This document shows positions 17,763-28,109 of a DNA stretch of 64,000 nt, piece by piece (position 1 is the stretch's first letter; every line of letters begins with the position of its first letter). The position numbers and the translations under genes were made by a program. The stretch covers positions 62,001-126,000 of the forward strand of contig SVNV01000002.1 in the NCBI GenBank assembly GCA_015066705.1, in the 5' to 3' direction. Source of the DNA: Ruminococcus sp. (GTDB taxonomy: Bacteria > Bacillota > Clostridia > Oscillospirales > Ruminococcaceae). A model generated the notes under the pieces. That model had not been told where the DNA came from. It made no database searches and was given only the letters and a program-made list of their open reading frames with translations.

Positions 17763-18479
17763 ATGGACGGACCTAAAGTTTCGTTTATAATTCCCGGAAC
17801 TGATATTGCAATTACTGAAACCTTGGTTATAGGTTGGATAATTATTGCAGTTGTGTTTCTTTTGTGTTTGTTTCTGACAAGAAATCTTAAGAAAATTCCC
17901 GAAACCAAAAGTCAGGTTGTTGCAGAGATGTTTGTCAACTTTGTAAACAATATGGTTATTGGAACAATGGGCTCAAAATTCAAAAAGTTTGCACCTTATA
18001 TTGCAACGCTTCTTGTCTATGCAGTACTTGGAAGCCTCGTAAGTATGTTGGGACTGCGTTCGATGACTGCTGACCTTAATGTTACACTTTGCTGGGCACT
18101 TATGACCTTTGTTCTTATAACTTACTATAAGTTCAAAACTAATGGTTTCATCGGATATTTTAAGAGCTTTGGTAAACCTGTCGGATTTATTGCACCTCTT
18201 AATGTTATCAGTGAAATAGCAACACCAATGTCTATGGCGTTCCGTTTGTTCGGAAATATTGCAGGTGGTATGGTTATTACTTCTCTGCTTTATAGTGCAC
18301 TTGGTGCTTTGTCAAGAGCTTTGCATATTTCATTTACAATAGGTTCTTTTACTCTTGATGTAGCTTCACTTTTTGTACCTGCTGTGCTTTCAATCTATTT
18401 TGACTTGTTTGCAGGTTGTGTACAGGCGTATATTTTCTCAATGCTTACAATGGTATATGTAAGCTCGGCAACAGAATAA
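17763..18479 (+). CDS. atpB: ATP synthase Fo subunit a
   Basis: Forms the ion half-channels next to the c-ring. 238 aa, polytopic. The essential Arg is in MAFRLFGNIAGG (helix 4), and a C-terminal GCVQAYIFSMLTMVYV block matches the family's last helix. ATG 17763 is chosen with AAAGGGTG about 10 nt upstream; an in-frame GTG at 17754 overlaps that site. Confidence 0.95.
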   Translation: MDGPKVSFIIPGTDIAITETLVIGWIIIAVVFLLCLFLTRNLKKIPETKSQVVAEMFVNFVNNMVIGTMGSKFKKFAPYIATLLVYAVLGSLVSMLGLRSMTADLNVTLCWALMTFVLITYYKFKTNGFIGYFKSFGKPVGFIAPLNVISEIATPMSMAFRLFGNIAGGMVITSLLYSALGALSRALHISFTIGSFTLDVASLFVPAVLSIYFDLFAGCVQAYIFSMLTMVYVSSATE

Positions 18480-18490
18480 TATCAGTTAAA

Positions 18491-18508
18491 AATGTGATGT
18501 TTCACATT
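18491..18508 (+). other. hairpin in atpB-atpE intergenic region
   Basis: AATGTGA and TCACATT form a perfect 7-bp stem with a 4-nt loop, not followed by a T run, 34 bp before the atpE start. It could stabilise the abundant c-subunit mRNA, as intercistronic hairpins do in other atp operons; this is inference. Confidence 0.5.
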
Positions 18509-18515
18509 AAAATAA

Positions 18516-18806
<291 letters not shown>

Positions 18807-18820
18807 TAATTAACATCGTG

Positions 18821-18861
18821 AAAGGGGGATATGCTCTTAATTGAGCATAATCTGAAATATG
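18821..18861 (+). promoter_or_regulatory. atpF translation start with hairpin between SD and start codon
   Basis: The only good Shine-Dalgarno sequence before atpF is AAAGGGGGA (18821-18829), 29 nt from ATG 18859. Between them ATGCTC (18831-18836) and GAGCAT (18843-18848) form a perfect 6-bp stem. Folding would bring the SD to about 11-12 nt from the start. No in-frame start nearer the SD exists, because TGA at 18853-18855 closes the frame. Confidence 0.55.
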
Positions 18862-19371
18862 ATATTAGCAGGTAAAGTTACGGACTTCCTGACAATTGAC
18901 CCGACAACTATACTGGGGACTTTGCTTAATACCCTTATTCTGTTTCTTATTCTTAAAAAGTTTTTGTTTGAAAAAGTAAATAAGGTTATAGAAAACAGAA
19001 AAAATGAGGTAGCAAAGACATATGCCGATGCCGATGAGGCAAACAGACATGCACTTGAAATGGAAGCTGAATATGAACTGAAGCTGGCAGCAGCTAAGGA
19101 AAAATCAGCTGAAATTGTAAGTGATGCTGCTAAAAAGGCTCAGGTACGCTCTGATGAGATTATTTCTGAAGCTAAAAATGAAGCTAAGGGAATTATTGAT
19201 AAGGCTCATAACGAAATCGAACGTGAAAAGAAGCGTGCCGTTAACCAGATAAAAGATGAAATCACTGATATTGCGTTTGACGTTGCATCTAAGGTTGTTG
19301 AAAAGGAAATCAATAAAGATGATAACGAAAAACTCATTGAGGATTTCATAAACGATGTGGGTGAATTGTAA
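18859..19371 (+). CDS. atpF: ATP synthase Fo subunit b
   Basis: The peripheral stalk subunit. 170 aa: one membrane helix (about residues 18-38, ILGTLLNTLILFLILKKFLF) followed by a long charged coiled coil rich in Ala, Glu and Lys, the standard design. It overlaps the atpH start by one base (TAATG). Its start codon lies unusually far from the Shine-Dalgarno sequence, with a hairpin in between. Confidence 0.95.
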   Translation: MILAGKVTDFLTIDPTTILGTLLNTLILFLILKKFLFEKVNKVIENRKNEVAKTYADADEANRHALEMEAEYELKLAAAKEKSAEIVSDAAKKAQVRSDEIISEAKNEAKGIIDKAHNEIEREKKRAVNQIKDEITDIAFDVASKVVEKEINKDDNEKLIEDFINDVGEL

Positions 19372-19913
19372 TGGCAGGAAAACTCGAAAAAGTTTATGCT
19401 GACGCTCTTTTTGAGCTGGCACTCGAAGAGGCTAATCTTGATGAAGTTGCAGCTGAAATGGACGCTGTTTCAAAGATAATTTCAGAAAATTCTGACTTTG
19501 TAAAGCTTGTTTCTGCACCTACTGTTCCTGATAAGGATAAAAAGTCGATGATTTCAAAGGCTTTTGAGGGCAGAGTATGCGAAACAGTCTTTAATTTTAT
19601 GAATGTTCTTTGTGATAACGGAAGATTTAAGTATTTTAACGCAGTTGCATCAGAGTTTAAAGAAATGTATAACGAAAAGAATGGTATTCTCGAGGTTTGT
19701 GCTACAACTACAATGCCACTTTCGGAAAATCTTCGTGAAAAGCTGATTTCAAAGCTTGAAAAAGTAAGCGGAAAGAAAATTCAGCTTGTTGAGAAGATTG
19801 ATGCTTCGATTATGGGCGGTATTGTTCTTGATTATAATAATACACAGATTAACGCCAGCGTAAAGAAAAGACTTGACGATATGCGTCAGCAGATAGACTC
19901 AATTATAGCATAA
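19371..19913 (+). CDS. atpH: ATP synthase F1 subunit delta
   Basis: Links F1 to the peripheral stalk. 180 aa with the family's N-terminal helical bundle (KVYADALFELALEEANLD) and the C-terminal IDASIMGGIVLDYNNTQINA block. The start overlaps the atpF stop (TAATG), a typical coupled junction. Confidence 0.95.
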   Translation: MAGKLEKVYADALFELALEEANLDEVAAEMDAVSKIISENSDFVKLVSAPTVPDKDKKSMISKAFEGRVCETVFNFMNVLCDNGRFKYFNAVASEFKEMYNEKNGILEVCATTTMPLSENLREKLISKLEKVSGKKIQLVEKIDASIMGGIVLDYNNTQINASVKKRLDDMRQQIDSIIA

Positions 19914-19925
19914 GGGAGTGTAGAA

Positions 19926-21440
19926 ATGAATTTACGTCCTGATGAAATTACAGGGATTATTAAAGAACAGATTAAGGGCTATAAATCTCAGCTTGAGCTT
20001 TCGGACGTCGGTACGGTTGTTACCGTAGGTGACGGTATTTCAAAAATTCACGGACTTGAAAACTGTATGTCCGGCGAGCTTCTTGAATTTGATTGCGGAG
20101 TTTTTGGTATGGCTCTTAACCTGGAAACCGATTTTGTTGGTGCAGTACTTCTTGGTGCAGACGATGAAATCAAAGAGGGAAGCCAGGTAAAGAGAACAGG
20201 CAGAATTGTTTCTGTTCCTGTTGGTGAAGAGCTTCTCGGAAGAGTTGTAAACTCACTTGGTGAACCTATCGACGGAAAGGGTTCTATTTTAACAACAGAA
20301 ACCCGTCCGATTGAATCTCCGGCTTTTGGTATCATTACAAGACAGTCAGTAAACAGACCATTACAGACAGGTGTTAAGGCTATCGACTCAATGATTCCAA
20401 TCGGAAGAGGACAGAGAGAACTTATTATCGGCGACAGACAGACAGGTAAGACTGCTATCGCCCTCGATACAATTATCAACCAGCACGATAAAAATGTAAT
20501 CTGTATCTATGTTGCTATCGGTCAGAAGCGTTCTACCGTTGCAAACGTTGTTGATACACTTACTAAGGCAGGCGCTATGGACTATACAATCGTTGTTTCT
20601 GCAACAGCGTCTGAGCTTGCTCCACTTCAGTATATTGCGCCTTATACAGGCTGTGCAATGGGTGAATACTTTATGCTTCAGGGTAAGGACGTTCTTTGTA
20701 TTTATGACGACCTTTCCAAGCACGCAGTAGCTTATAGAACAATGTCACTTCTTCTTCAGAGACCTACTGGTCGTGAAGCTTATCCTGGTGACGTATTCTA
20801 TCTCCATTCAAGACTTCTTGAAAGAGCTTGTAACCTTAATAAGGACTACGGCGGAGGCTCACTTACAGCACTTCCTATTATTGAAACTCAGGCAGGTGAC
20901 GTTTCAGCGTATATTCCGACTAATGTAATTTCAATTACTGATGGTCAGATATTCCTTGAAACAGAACTTTTCCATTCTGGTGTAAGACCAGCTGTTAACC
21001 CTGGTATTTCAGTATCCCGAGTTGGTGGCTCTGCTCAGATTAAGGCTATGAAGAAGGTTTCAGGTTCGCTGAAACTCCTTTATTCACAGTATAGAGAACT
21101 TCAGTCATTCTCACAGTTCGGCTCTGACCTTGATAAGGATACCAAGGACAGACTTGCTCAGGGCGAAAGAATCGTAGAAGTTCTTAAGCAGGGAAGAAAT
21201 GCACCTGTTAAAGTTGAACATCAGGTTTGTATTATATATGCGGTTGTTAACGGATACCTCAAGGATATCGAAGTAAGCGATATAAGTGAGTTTGAAAAGG
21301 AACTTTACGCATACCTTGATGTTACACACCCTGAAATTCTCCAGTCTATTGTAGATACTAAGGAACTTACAAAGGAAAATGAAGAAGCACTTAAAAATGT
21401 ACTTTCAGTTTTCGTTGAAAAATTTCTTCAGAGTAAATAG
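19926..21440 (+). CDS. atpA: ATP synthase F1 subunit alpha
   Basis: The non-catalytic nucleotide-binding subunit. 504 aa, usual length, with Walker A GDRQTGKT (about residues 169-176), a DDLSKHA segment and the family signature [14 protein letters not shown] (about 357-370), which contains the arginine finger. It begins 12 bp after atpH with its own RBS (AAGGGAG). Confidence 0.98.
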   Translation: MNLRPDEITGIIKEQIKGYKSQLELSDVGTVVTVGDGISKIHGLENCMSGELLEFDCGVFGMALNLETDFVGAVLLGADDEIKEGSQVKRTGRIVSVPVGEELLGRVVNSLGEPIDGKGSILTTETRPIESPAFGIITRQSVNRPLQTGVKAIDSMIPIGRGQRELIIGDRQTGKTAIALDTIINQHDKNVICIYVAIGQKRSTVANVVDTLTKAGAMDYTIVVSATASELAPLQYIAPYTGCAMGEYFMLQGKDVLCIYDDLSKHAVAYRTMSLLLQRPTGREAYPGDVFYLHSRLLERACNLNKDYGGGSLTALPIIETQAGDVSAYIPTNVISITDGQIFLETELFHSGVRPAVNPGISVSRVGGSAQIKAMKKVSGSLKLLYSQYRELQSFSQFGSDLDKDTKDRLAQGERIVEVLKQGRNAPVKVEHQVCIIYAVVNGYLKDIEVSDISEFEKELYAYLDVTHPEILQSIVDTKELTKENEEALKNVLSVFVEKFLQSK

Positions 21441-21454
21441 TAAAGGAGAAGTTT

Positions 21455-22321
21455 ATGGCAACAGCTAATATGAAAGACGTCAAAAGACGTATTAAAAGTG
21501 TTGAAAGCACAAAGCAGATTACTAAGGCTATGGAGCTTGTTGCCTCTTCTAAACTAAGAAAGGCAAAGGAAAGAGCTGAAAAAGCGCAGCCGTTCTTCAA
21601 ATCACTTTACGAAACAATGTGCGAGATTGCAGGAAATAACGCAATTATGTCACAATATCTTTCAAAGAATATTGTTAAGACATGCCTTGTGGTAGTTGTT
21701 GCAGGTGATAGAGGACTTGCAGGCGGATTTAACCATAACGTATTGAAGCTTGCCACACAGCGTATTGAGGAACTTAAAAGTCAGGGAATGACCGTAAAAG
21801 TGCTTCCGCTCGGTAAAAAATCAGTTGAATATTTCGAAAAGAGAAAATATGATATTGTTAATCCTCTTCAGCATATTGCAGAGGGTATGACAATTTATAA
21901 GTCTCAGGAAATCGCTGATTATGTTATCGGTATGTTCAAATATGGAGAAATCGGAAGCGCAGAGCTCATTTATACTACTCTTATTTCAGCACTTTCACAA
22001 GAACCTGTTCACGTTAAAATGTTACCTGTTCAGGGATTTGATAATAAGCCTAAGGATAAGGCGGTAAGTCTTACAATTTATGACCCTTCTCCTGAAGAGG
22101 TTTTTGACGGGCTTATTCCAAAGTACCTTAATGGTATGATTTATGGAGCAATAGTTGACTCCTTTGCTGCTGAACAGGCTGCAAGAAGAACAGCTATGGA
22201 GTCTGCAAGTGATAACGCAGGTGAAATGATTGATAGTCTTTCACTGCTTTATAACCGTGCAAGACAGGCACAGATTACTCAGGAACTTACCGAAATTGTT
22301 TCGGGTTCTATGAAAAAATAA
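21455..22321 (+). CDS. atpG: ATP synthase F1 subunit gamma
   Basis: The central rotor stalk. 288 aa. N-terminal MKDVKRRIKSVESTKQITKA and C-terminal SLLYNRARQAQITQELTEI are the conserved coiled-coil helices that pass through the alpha3-beta3 ring. RBS AAAGGAGA. Confidence 0.97.
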   Translation: MATANMKDVKRRIKSVESTKQITKAMELVASSKLRKAKERAEKAQPFFKSLYETMCEIAGNNAIMSQYLSKNIVKTCLVVVVAGDRGLAGGFNHNVLKLATQRIEELKSQGMTVKVLPLGKKSVEYFEKRKYDIVNPLQHIAEGMTIYKSQEIADYVIGMFKYGEIGSAELIYTTLISALSQEPVHVKMLPVQGFDNKPKDKAVSLTIYDPSPEEVFDGLIPKYLNGMIYGAIVDSFAAEQAARRTAMESASDNAGEMIDSLSLLYNRARQAQITQELTEIVSGSMKK

Positions 22322-22354
22322 ATCCTAAACTTTTAAGAAAGGCGGATTTTTTAA

Positions 22355-23755
<1,401 letters not shown>

Positions 23756-23767
23756 TGGTGAAATGCT

Positions 23768-24172
23768 ATGAAACCTTTTAAGCTTGAAATTATAACACCA
23801 GAAAAGATTTTCTTTGATGGTGAAACTGAACATCTTATTGCAAGAACTTCCGAGGGAGATGTTGGTATTCTTCACGGACATACACCTTATGTTGCTAATC
23901 TGGTTTCAGGACCTGTTAAGGTTAAAATGGAAGATGGTAGCTTCAGAATGGCGGCTGTTTCCGGTGGAGTTATCAAAGTATCTGCTGATAATACCGTTAT
24001 TATAGCAAGTGCGGTTGAATGGGCTGATGAAATCGACGTTGAAAGAGCTAAGCGTTCTGTTGAAGATGCAAAGCGTAGACTTAAAGAAAATAAGTCACAG
24101 CGTGAATTTGACCTTGCAGAACAGAAATTGAAAAGAGCACTTAACAGAATTTCTGTTGCAGGTGGATTATAA
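23768..24172 (+). CDS. atpC: ATP synthase F1 subunit epsilon
   Basis: 134 aa: N-terminal beta sandwich (LEIITPEKIFFDGETEHLIA, GDVGILHGHTP) and a C-terminal helical hairpin (AKRSVEDAKRRLKENKSQ) that can inhibit ATP hydrolysis. It is the last gene of the operon; a strong terminator follows 6 bp later. Confidence 0.96.
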   Translation: MKPFKLEIITPEKIFFDGETEHLIARTSEGDVGILHGHTPYVANLVSGPVKVKMEDGSFRMAAVSGGVIKVSADNTVIIASAVEWADEIDVERAKRSVEDAKRRLKENKSQREFDLAEQKLKRALNRISVAGGL

Positions 24173-24178
24173 AATAAG

Positions 24179-24203
24179 AAAGGGAGGATTCCTCCCTTTT
24201 TTT
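24179..24203 (+). terminator. terminator of the ATP synthase operon
   Basis: AAAGGGAGG (24179-24187) pairs with CCTCCCTTT (24191-24199) around a 3-nt loop, followed by more T residues. Confidence 0.88.
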
Positions 24204-24219
24204 GTGTACGGAGGATTTT

Positions 24220-24750
24220 ATGAAAAAATTGCTTGTGGTTGTTGACTATCAGAATGATTTTGTAAATGGTACTCTTGGCTTTGATGGTGCAGAAAAGCTT
24301 GAAGAAAGAATCTGCGAAAAGATTTCAGAGTATAGAAAAAACGGCGATGACGTGTGCTTTACTTTTGATACACATTTTGAAAATTATCTTGAGACAATGG
24401 AGGGTAAAAAACTTCCCGTTGTCCACTGTGTAAAAGGTACAGATGGTTGGAATTTGTACGGGAAAACCGCAGAATTGAAAATAGAAGAAGATATGTGCTT
24501 TGAGAAGAACACTTTCCCTTCGCTTGAACTTGGTAAATGGCTTGAAAACAAGTCATATGATACAGTTGAACTTGTAGGACTTGTATCAAATATCTGCGTT
24601 CTCTCAAATGCTGTAATCGTAAAAGCGGCTCTTCCGGAAGCTGAAATAATTGTCGATGCAAAGTGCACAGCTTCTGCTGACGATACTATGAATAGGAAGG
24701 CTCTGAATATTTTGTCAGGTTTACACGTTGATATTATGAACGCTTTTTAA
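24220..24750 (+). CDS. isochorismatase/nicotinamidase-family cysteine hydrolase
   Basis: 176 aa, one domain. Catalytic Asp in VVDYQNDF, a conserved Lys/Gly segment HCVKGTDGW and the nucleophile Cys in VGLVSNICVLSNA give the Asp-Lys-Cys triad of this superfamily. The HCxxGT pattern favours nicotinamidase-like amidases, which release ammonia from nicotinamide or similar amides, but the substrate cannot be fixed. ATG 24220 is preferred because GGAGG is 6 nt upstream; an in-frame TTG at 24202 would precede it. It sits just after the atp terminator without an obvious promoter of its own, so expression may depend on read-through. Confidence 0.85.
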   Translation: MKKLLVVVDYQNDFVNGTLGFDGAEKLEERICEKISEYRKNGDDVCFTFDTHFENYLETMEGKKLPVVHCVKGTDGWNLYGKTAELKIEEDMCFEKNTFPSLELGKWLENKSYDTVELVGLVSNICVLSNAVIVKAALPEAEIIVDAKCTASADDTMNRKALNILSGLHVDIMNAF

Positions 24751-24758
24751 AAATTGTG

Positions 24759-24787
24759 TTGACATTTTGATAGATATGTTGTATAAT
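24759..24787 (+). promoter_or_regulatory. promoter of lipoprotein gene
   Basis: Consensus TTGACA (24759-24764), 17-bp spacer, TATAAT (24782-24787), only about 25 nt of leader before the RBS. Confidence 0.85.
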
Positions 24788-24818
24788 TGATATAGTTTAA
24801 TGATAGGAGGAATATTCT

Positions 24819-26492
24819 ATGAATAAAAAGTGGAATTCATTGTTGGCTATTGCTCTTTCCGCTATGATGCTTTTGTCAGCTTGTGGCGAAAAGGAAAAAG
24901 ACAATGATGATGATTCAGGAAAAAAGGGTAATAAAAATGATACAGCTTCTTCTGTAAATGTTGATTTTGAATTTAAAGGAATCAACAGTGCGTTGTCTTA
25001 CATTGAAAACGCTGTAGAACAGATTGATGATGTTATGGAAGGCAAGGTTGATACAGGCGTTACAACTGAAATTTCAGCAACTTTAGGTAATTCTTTTGAA
25101 AGTGAAATGGGTATTGATATCAAGGAAATCAAGCTTTCAAACAGTGCTAAGGTTAAGGGTGGTATCGCTGCTAACGATATGACTCTTTTGTACGGTGGAA
25201 ACAGCCTTATTTCTCTTAATACTGTTATAGATGATAATACAGTTTATTTCAGAGTGCCTGAATTGAGTGATAGCTATCTTAAGGTAAATACTGAGGAATT
25301 TGATATTAACAATCTTTTATATTCTGACGTAAATCAGAATCAGGTTAATCCTGTTTATATGATAGCTAATCCAAGTGCAGGTCTTGCCGGAAGCGCAGGT
25401 GCTTTTGCTACTGCACTCGAAAGCATGGATGAAGAAAAGCTTTCTAAGATTTTTGATGAAATCGTTAAAATCGCTGAAAAGAATATGCCTGAGGGTAAGA
25501 AGGGCGACAGTGTTTCCGGCGATATCAATGGTGTAAAGTATGACTATACTTCAAAGATTTTTACAATCAGCGGAAAGAATACATATGACGCATTAATGGA
25601 TATCCTTGAGTACGCTATGGATGACAAGGATATTGCTAAGCTTTATGATTCTCTGATGGAAGATACTAAGCAGGAAATGCTCGACAGCGGTTATTATACT
25701 GAAGATGAAATTTCTGACCTTTATCCAAAATTTGAACAGATGATTGCTGACGTAATTACTTCACTTGAAGCAAGCAAAGAAGATGCTTATGCAACTGAAG
25801 AAATTGCAAAGTTTACAGTATATTATGACGGTGATGAAGCTGTAGGTATTTTGCTTGATTCAGAATCAGATAAACTTGAAATCGTTTTGATTGATGAAGC
25901 TGATAAGCTTGGCTTTAAGTTTGCTACTGATGATAAGGCATGGGATTCTTCTTCTGAAATGGCATTCAGCATTGTAGGTACTGACGGAAAGTATGATGCT
26001 AAATTAGTTATTACTGAAGATGATGTAGATGACGAGTTTGATTCTTATGTTGAACTTGGATTTACATCTGATGTTGAAATCGTAGATGAAAAGTCAGGTG
26101 CGTTCAAGGGAGAAATTGAATTCTACGCAAAGGACGACTCTAATGAAGAAGCTAAAATTATTCTCACATCAGATTCAACAGCTAAAGAAACTGATATGAC
26201 TTTTGATTTCATTATTGATAATGAATCATTATTTACAGTAGGTTTTACTAACGTTGAAACAAACGCTTCAGACGTAACAATTCCAAGTGGTAAGGTTTAT
26301 GATATGAACAATGCTGATGATTTTGAAGCATATTCAAATACTGTTGATATTGAAGGCCTTGAATCACATTTCAGAACTGTTCTTGGTGATGACCTTTTTG
26401 CTATGATGTTCGAGTCTGAGGATTACGATGACGACGATTATTATTATGATGAAGATTATGACTACGACTACGACGATGACTATTGGTACTAA
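24819..26492 (+). CDS. secreted lipoprotein with Asp/Tyr-rich tail, unknown function
   Basis: 557 aa. Lipoprotein signal with lipobox LLSAC (Cys22), then a low-complexity charged linker (GEKEKDNDDDSGKKGNKND) and a beta-rich body with repeated 'isotropic' strands such as GIAANDMTLLYGGN and DKLEIVLIDEADKLGFKF. The last about 25 residues are almost only Asp, Glu and Tyr (e.g. EDYDYDYDDDYWY). The protein is strongly acidic throughout. The body lacks a motif I can assign to a family. It has a consensus promoter and its own terminator, so it is monocistronic and probably well expressed. Confidence 0.8.
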   Translation: MNKKWNSLLAIALSAMMLLSACGEKEKDNDDDSGKKGNKNDTASSVNVDFEFKGINSALSYIENAVEQIDDVMEGKVDTGVTTEISATLGNSFESEMGIDIKEIKLSNSAKVKGGIAANDMTLLYGGNSLISLNTVIDDNTVYFRVPELSDSYLKVNTEEFDINNLLYSDVNQNQVNPVYMIANPSAGLAGSAGAFATALESMDEEKLSKIFDEIVKIAEKNMPEGKKGDSVSGDINGVKYDYTSKIFTISGKNTYDALMDILEYAMDDKDIAKLYDSLMEDTKQEMLDSGYYTEDEISDLYPKFEQMIADVITSLEASKEDAYATEEIAKFTVYYDGDEAVGILLDSESDKLEIVLIDEADKLGFKFATDDKAWDSSSEMAFSIVGTDGKYDAKLVITEDDVDDEFDSYVELGFTSDVEIVDEKSGAFKGEIEFYAKDDSNEEAKIILTSDSTAKETDMTFDFIIDNESLFTVGFTNVETNASDVTIPSGKVYDMNNADDFEAYSNTVDIEGLESHFRTVLGDDLFAMMFESEDYDDDDYYYDEDYDYDYDDDYWY

Positions 26493-26501
26493 ATAAAACT
26501 A

Positions 26502-26535
26502 AAACCCACAGGTAAAACTGTGGGTTTATTTTTTT
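26502..26535 (+). terminator. terminator of lipoprotein gene
   Basis: AAACCCACAG (26502-26511) with CTGTGGGTTT (26518-26527), 6-nt loop, then ATTTTTTTT. Confidence 0.88.
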
Positions 26536-26546
26536 GTATTTATTAA

Positions 26547-26575
26547 AAAGCTCTGCCGATATACGACAGAGCTTT
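26547..26575 (-). terminator. terminator of PRPP synthase gene
   Basis: On the - strand, AAAGCTCTGTCG and CGGCAGAGCTTT form a long stem (26564-26575 with 26547-26558), shortly after the stop codon, followed by a T-rich stretch. The hairpin can also act on the + strand. Confidence 0.8.
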
Positions 26576-26579
26576 GTTT

Positions 26580-27752
26580 TTATTTCATGTTGCTTGGAAG
26601 CTGACCGTGTTCCTTGAGAAGATTGTGGATTTTTGTGTGTGGGTCAATGATTTCTGAAATTGAAAGGTCGTGGTTAAGTGAAGCAACAAAGTATGCAATG
26701 TACTTTGAAACGTCAACCTCGTGGAACCAAGGTCTTCTGAGAAGCTCAGGTGTACGGTATGTGAGGTTTGTACCAAATACACCATCAATGATTCCATCAG
26801 CGTATGCTTTGTCAAATGTGTCAAGACCATTTGTGAAAATTGCGTATGTTGCATAAGCAAAAATTCTCTTGGCTTTTCTCTTCTTAAGCTCAACAGCAAT
26901 ATCGAGCATTGATTCGCCTGAAGAAATGATGTCGTCAGCAATGAATACATCCTTGCCTTCAACTGAATTACCAAGGTATTCGTGAGCAACAATAGGATTT
27001 CTTCCGTTTACGATAACTGAATAATCTCTTCTCTTGTAGAACATACCAAGGTTTACACCAAGAACAGAAGCGTAGTACATATTTCTGTTGATAGCACCTT
27101 CGTCAGGTGAAATAACCATAAAGTGTTCTTTGTTAAGGTTAAGGTCTTCAATGCTGTTGAACATAGCCTTGAGTACCTGATATGTTGGCATTACGTTGTC
27201 AAAGCCCATAAGTGGGATAGCGTTCTGAACTCTTGGGTCGTGAGCGTCAAATGTAACGATGTTTGAAACTCCCATTGCTTCAAGCTCCTGAAGTGCTACT
27301 GCACAGTCAAGAGATTCTCTGTATGTTCTTCTGTGCTGACGTCCGCCGTAAAGCATTGGCATAATGATGTTAATTCTGTGTGCCTTACCGCTTGCAGCCT
27401 GAATAATTCTTTTGAGGTCCTGATAATGGTCGTCAGGAGACATAGCATTTTCTTTGCCGAACATTGTGTAGGTGCAGTTGTAGTTAGCAGTGTCTACAAG
27501 AATGAAAAGGTCTTTACCTCTTATGGTTGACTTGATAAGACCTTTACCGTCACCGGAAGCAAATCTTGGACAGCTTACGTCAATAAGGTATGTGTCGTGA
27601 TGTTCGTACTCTTCAATCTGGTTACCCCATTCAACAAGATAGTTATTGATTTTATCCCCGAGCTCCTGAGTGCCATTCATTGAAATAAATCCAAGTGGAG
27701 CAACTCTTGTCTGAGGGTCAAAAAGAATCCTGCTTTTACTTTCCATTACCAT
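26580..27752 (-). CDS. ribose-phosphate pyrophosphokinase, atypical long form
   Basis: Makes PRPP from ribose 5-phosphate and ATP. 390 aa, against about 315 for the classical class I enzyme. The PRPP-binding loop VFIADDIISSGESMLD (about residues 265-280) is clear. Other blocks are diverged: YGGRQHRRTYRESLD where classical enzymes have YARQDR, and VTFDAHDPRVQN where they have the MDLHA segment. The extra length is at both ends, including an ending rich in His/Lys (DPHTKIHNLLKEHG). GAGGT precedes ATG GTA ATG; the second ATG (27746) is an alternative start. It has its own promoter and terminator. Allosteric control may differ from the classical type. Confidence 0.88.
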   Translation of the reverse strand: MVMESKSRILFDPQTRVAPLGFISMNGTQELGDKINNYLVEWGNQIEEYEHHDTYLIDVSCPRFASGDGKGLIKSTIRGKDLFILVDTANYNCTYTMFGKENAMSPDDHYQDLKRIIQAASGKAHRINIIMPMLYGGRQHRRTYRESLDCAVALQELEAMGVSNIVTFDAHDPRVQNAIPLMGFDNVMPTYQVLKAMFNSIEDLNLNKEHFMVISPDEGAINRNMYYASVLGVNLGMFYKRRDYSVIVNGRNPIVAHEYLGNSVEGKDVFIADDIISSGESMLDIAVELKKRKAKRIFAYATYAIFTNGLDTFDKAYADGIIDGVFGTNLTYRTPELLRRPWFHEVDVSKYIAYFVASLNHDLSISEIIDPHTKIHNLLKEHGQLPSNMK

Positions 27753-27856
27753 AAAATATACCTCACTTAAAATATTTTCAAAACCCTAAATATAGTTTTG
27801 AAGTCCACCATTTTTTGCTATTGACCACAAAATACGGCATTAAAACTTACAAATTT

Positions 27857-27885
27857 ATTATAACTTAATTTTACACCGATTACAA
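27857..27885 (-). promoter_or_regulatory. promoter of PRPP synthase gene
   Basis: On the - strand: TTGTAA (27885-27880), 17-bp spacer, TATAAT (27862-27857). Confidence 0.65.
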
Positions 27886-28038
27886 GTGCTTTTATGAAAT
27901 TTTGTCTTTTTCACAAAAAAACTTCAATTTTTTACAACGTTTTACAAAGCATTAACGAAAAACATAAATGATAGACACTGATTGATGTTTCAGGTTTTAT
28001 AATAATTGTAAAGGATTGGTGTTTTGATAAAATTTTTG

Positions 28039-28067
28039 TTGCTATTTTCTCAGAAATGTTATATAAT
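28039..28067 (+). promoter_or_regulatory. promoter of the M42 peptidase to dnaE gene run
   Basis: TTGCTA (28039-28044), 17-bp spacer, TATAAT (28062-28067). It lies over the ATG at 28056, which excludes that codon as the start of the first gene. Confidence 0.7.
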
Positions 28068-28109
28068 ATAATTGTGTTACTATGTAAATCTGAGGGTGAA
28101 TATGTTGTT

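Larger units (their letters stand above)
27753..28109. other. divergent intergenic region between prs and the M42 operon
   Basis: 357 bp, very AT-rich. It contains the prs promoter on the - strand, an 8-bp hairpin in the prs leader (27777-27784 with 27795-27802) and the M42 operon promoter on the + strand. The roughly 150 bp in the middle show no gene or other feature I can support. Confidence 0.7.

Noticed and set aside
18831..18875. 14-codon ORF (MLLIEHNLKYDISR) overlapping the start of atpF as a leader peptide
   Set aside because: Its ATG is only 1-2 nt from the Shine-Dalgarno sequence and forms the hairpin arm; translation from it is unlikely, so the hairpin explanation is preferred.
27777..27802. 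8-bp hairpin in the prs leader as a purine riboswitch
   Set aside because: It is a single AT-rich stem with a 10-nt loop and none of the conserved bases of known purine or PRPP riboswitches.
28056..28109. Upstream ATG for the first M42 peptidase
   Set aside because: It overlaps the -10 box at 28062-28067 and so would not be in the transcript; ATG 28110 has a ribosome site.
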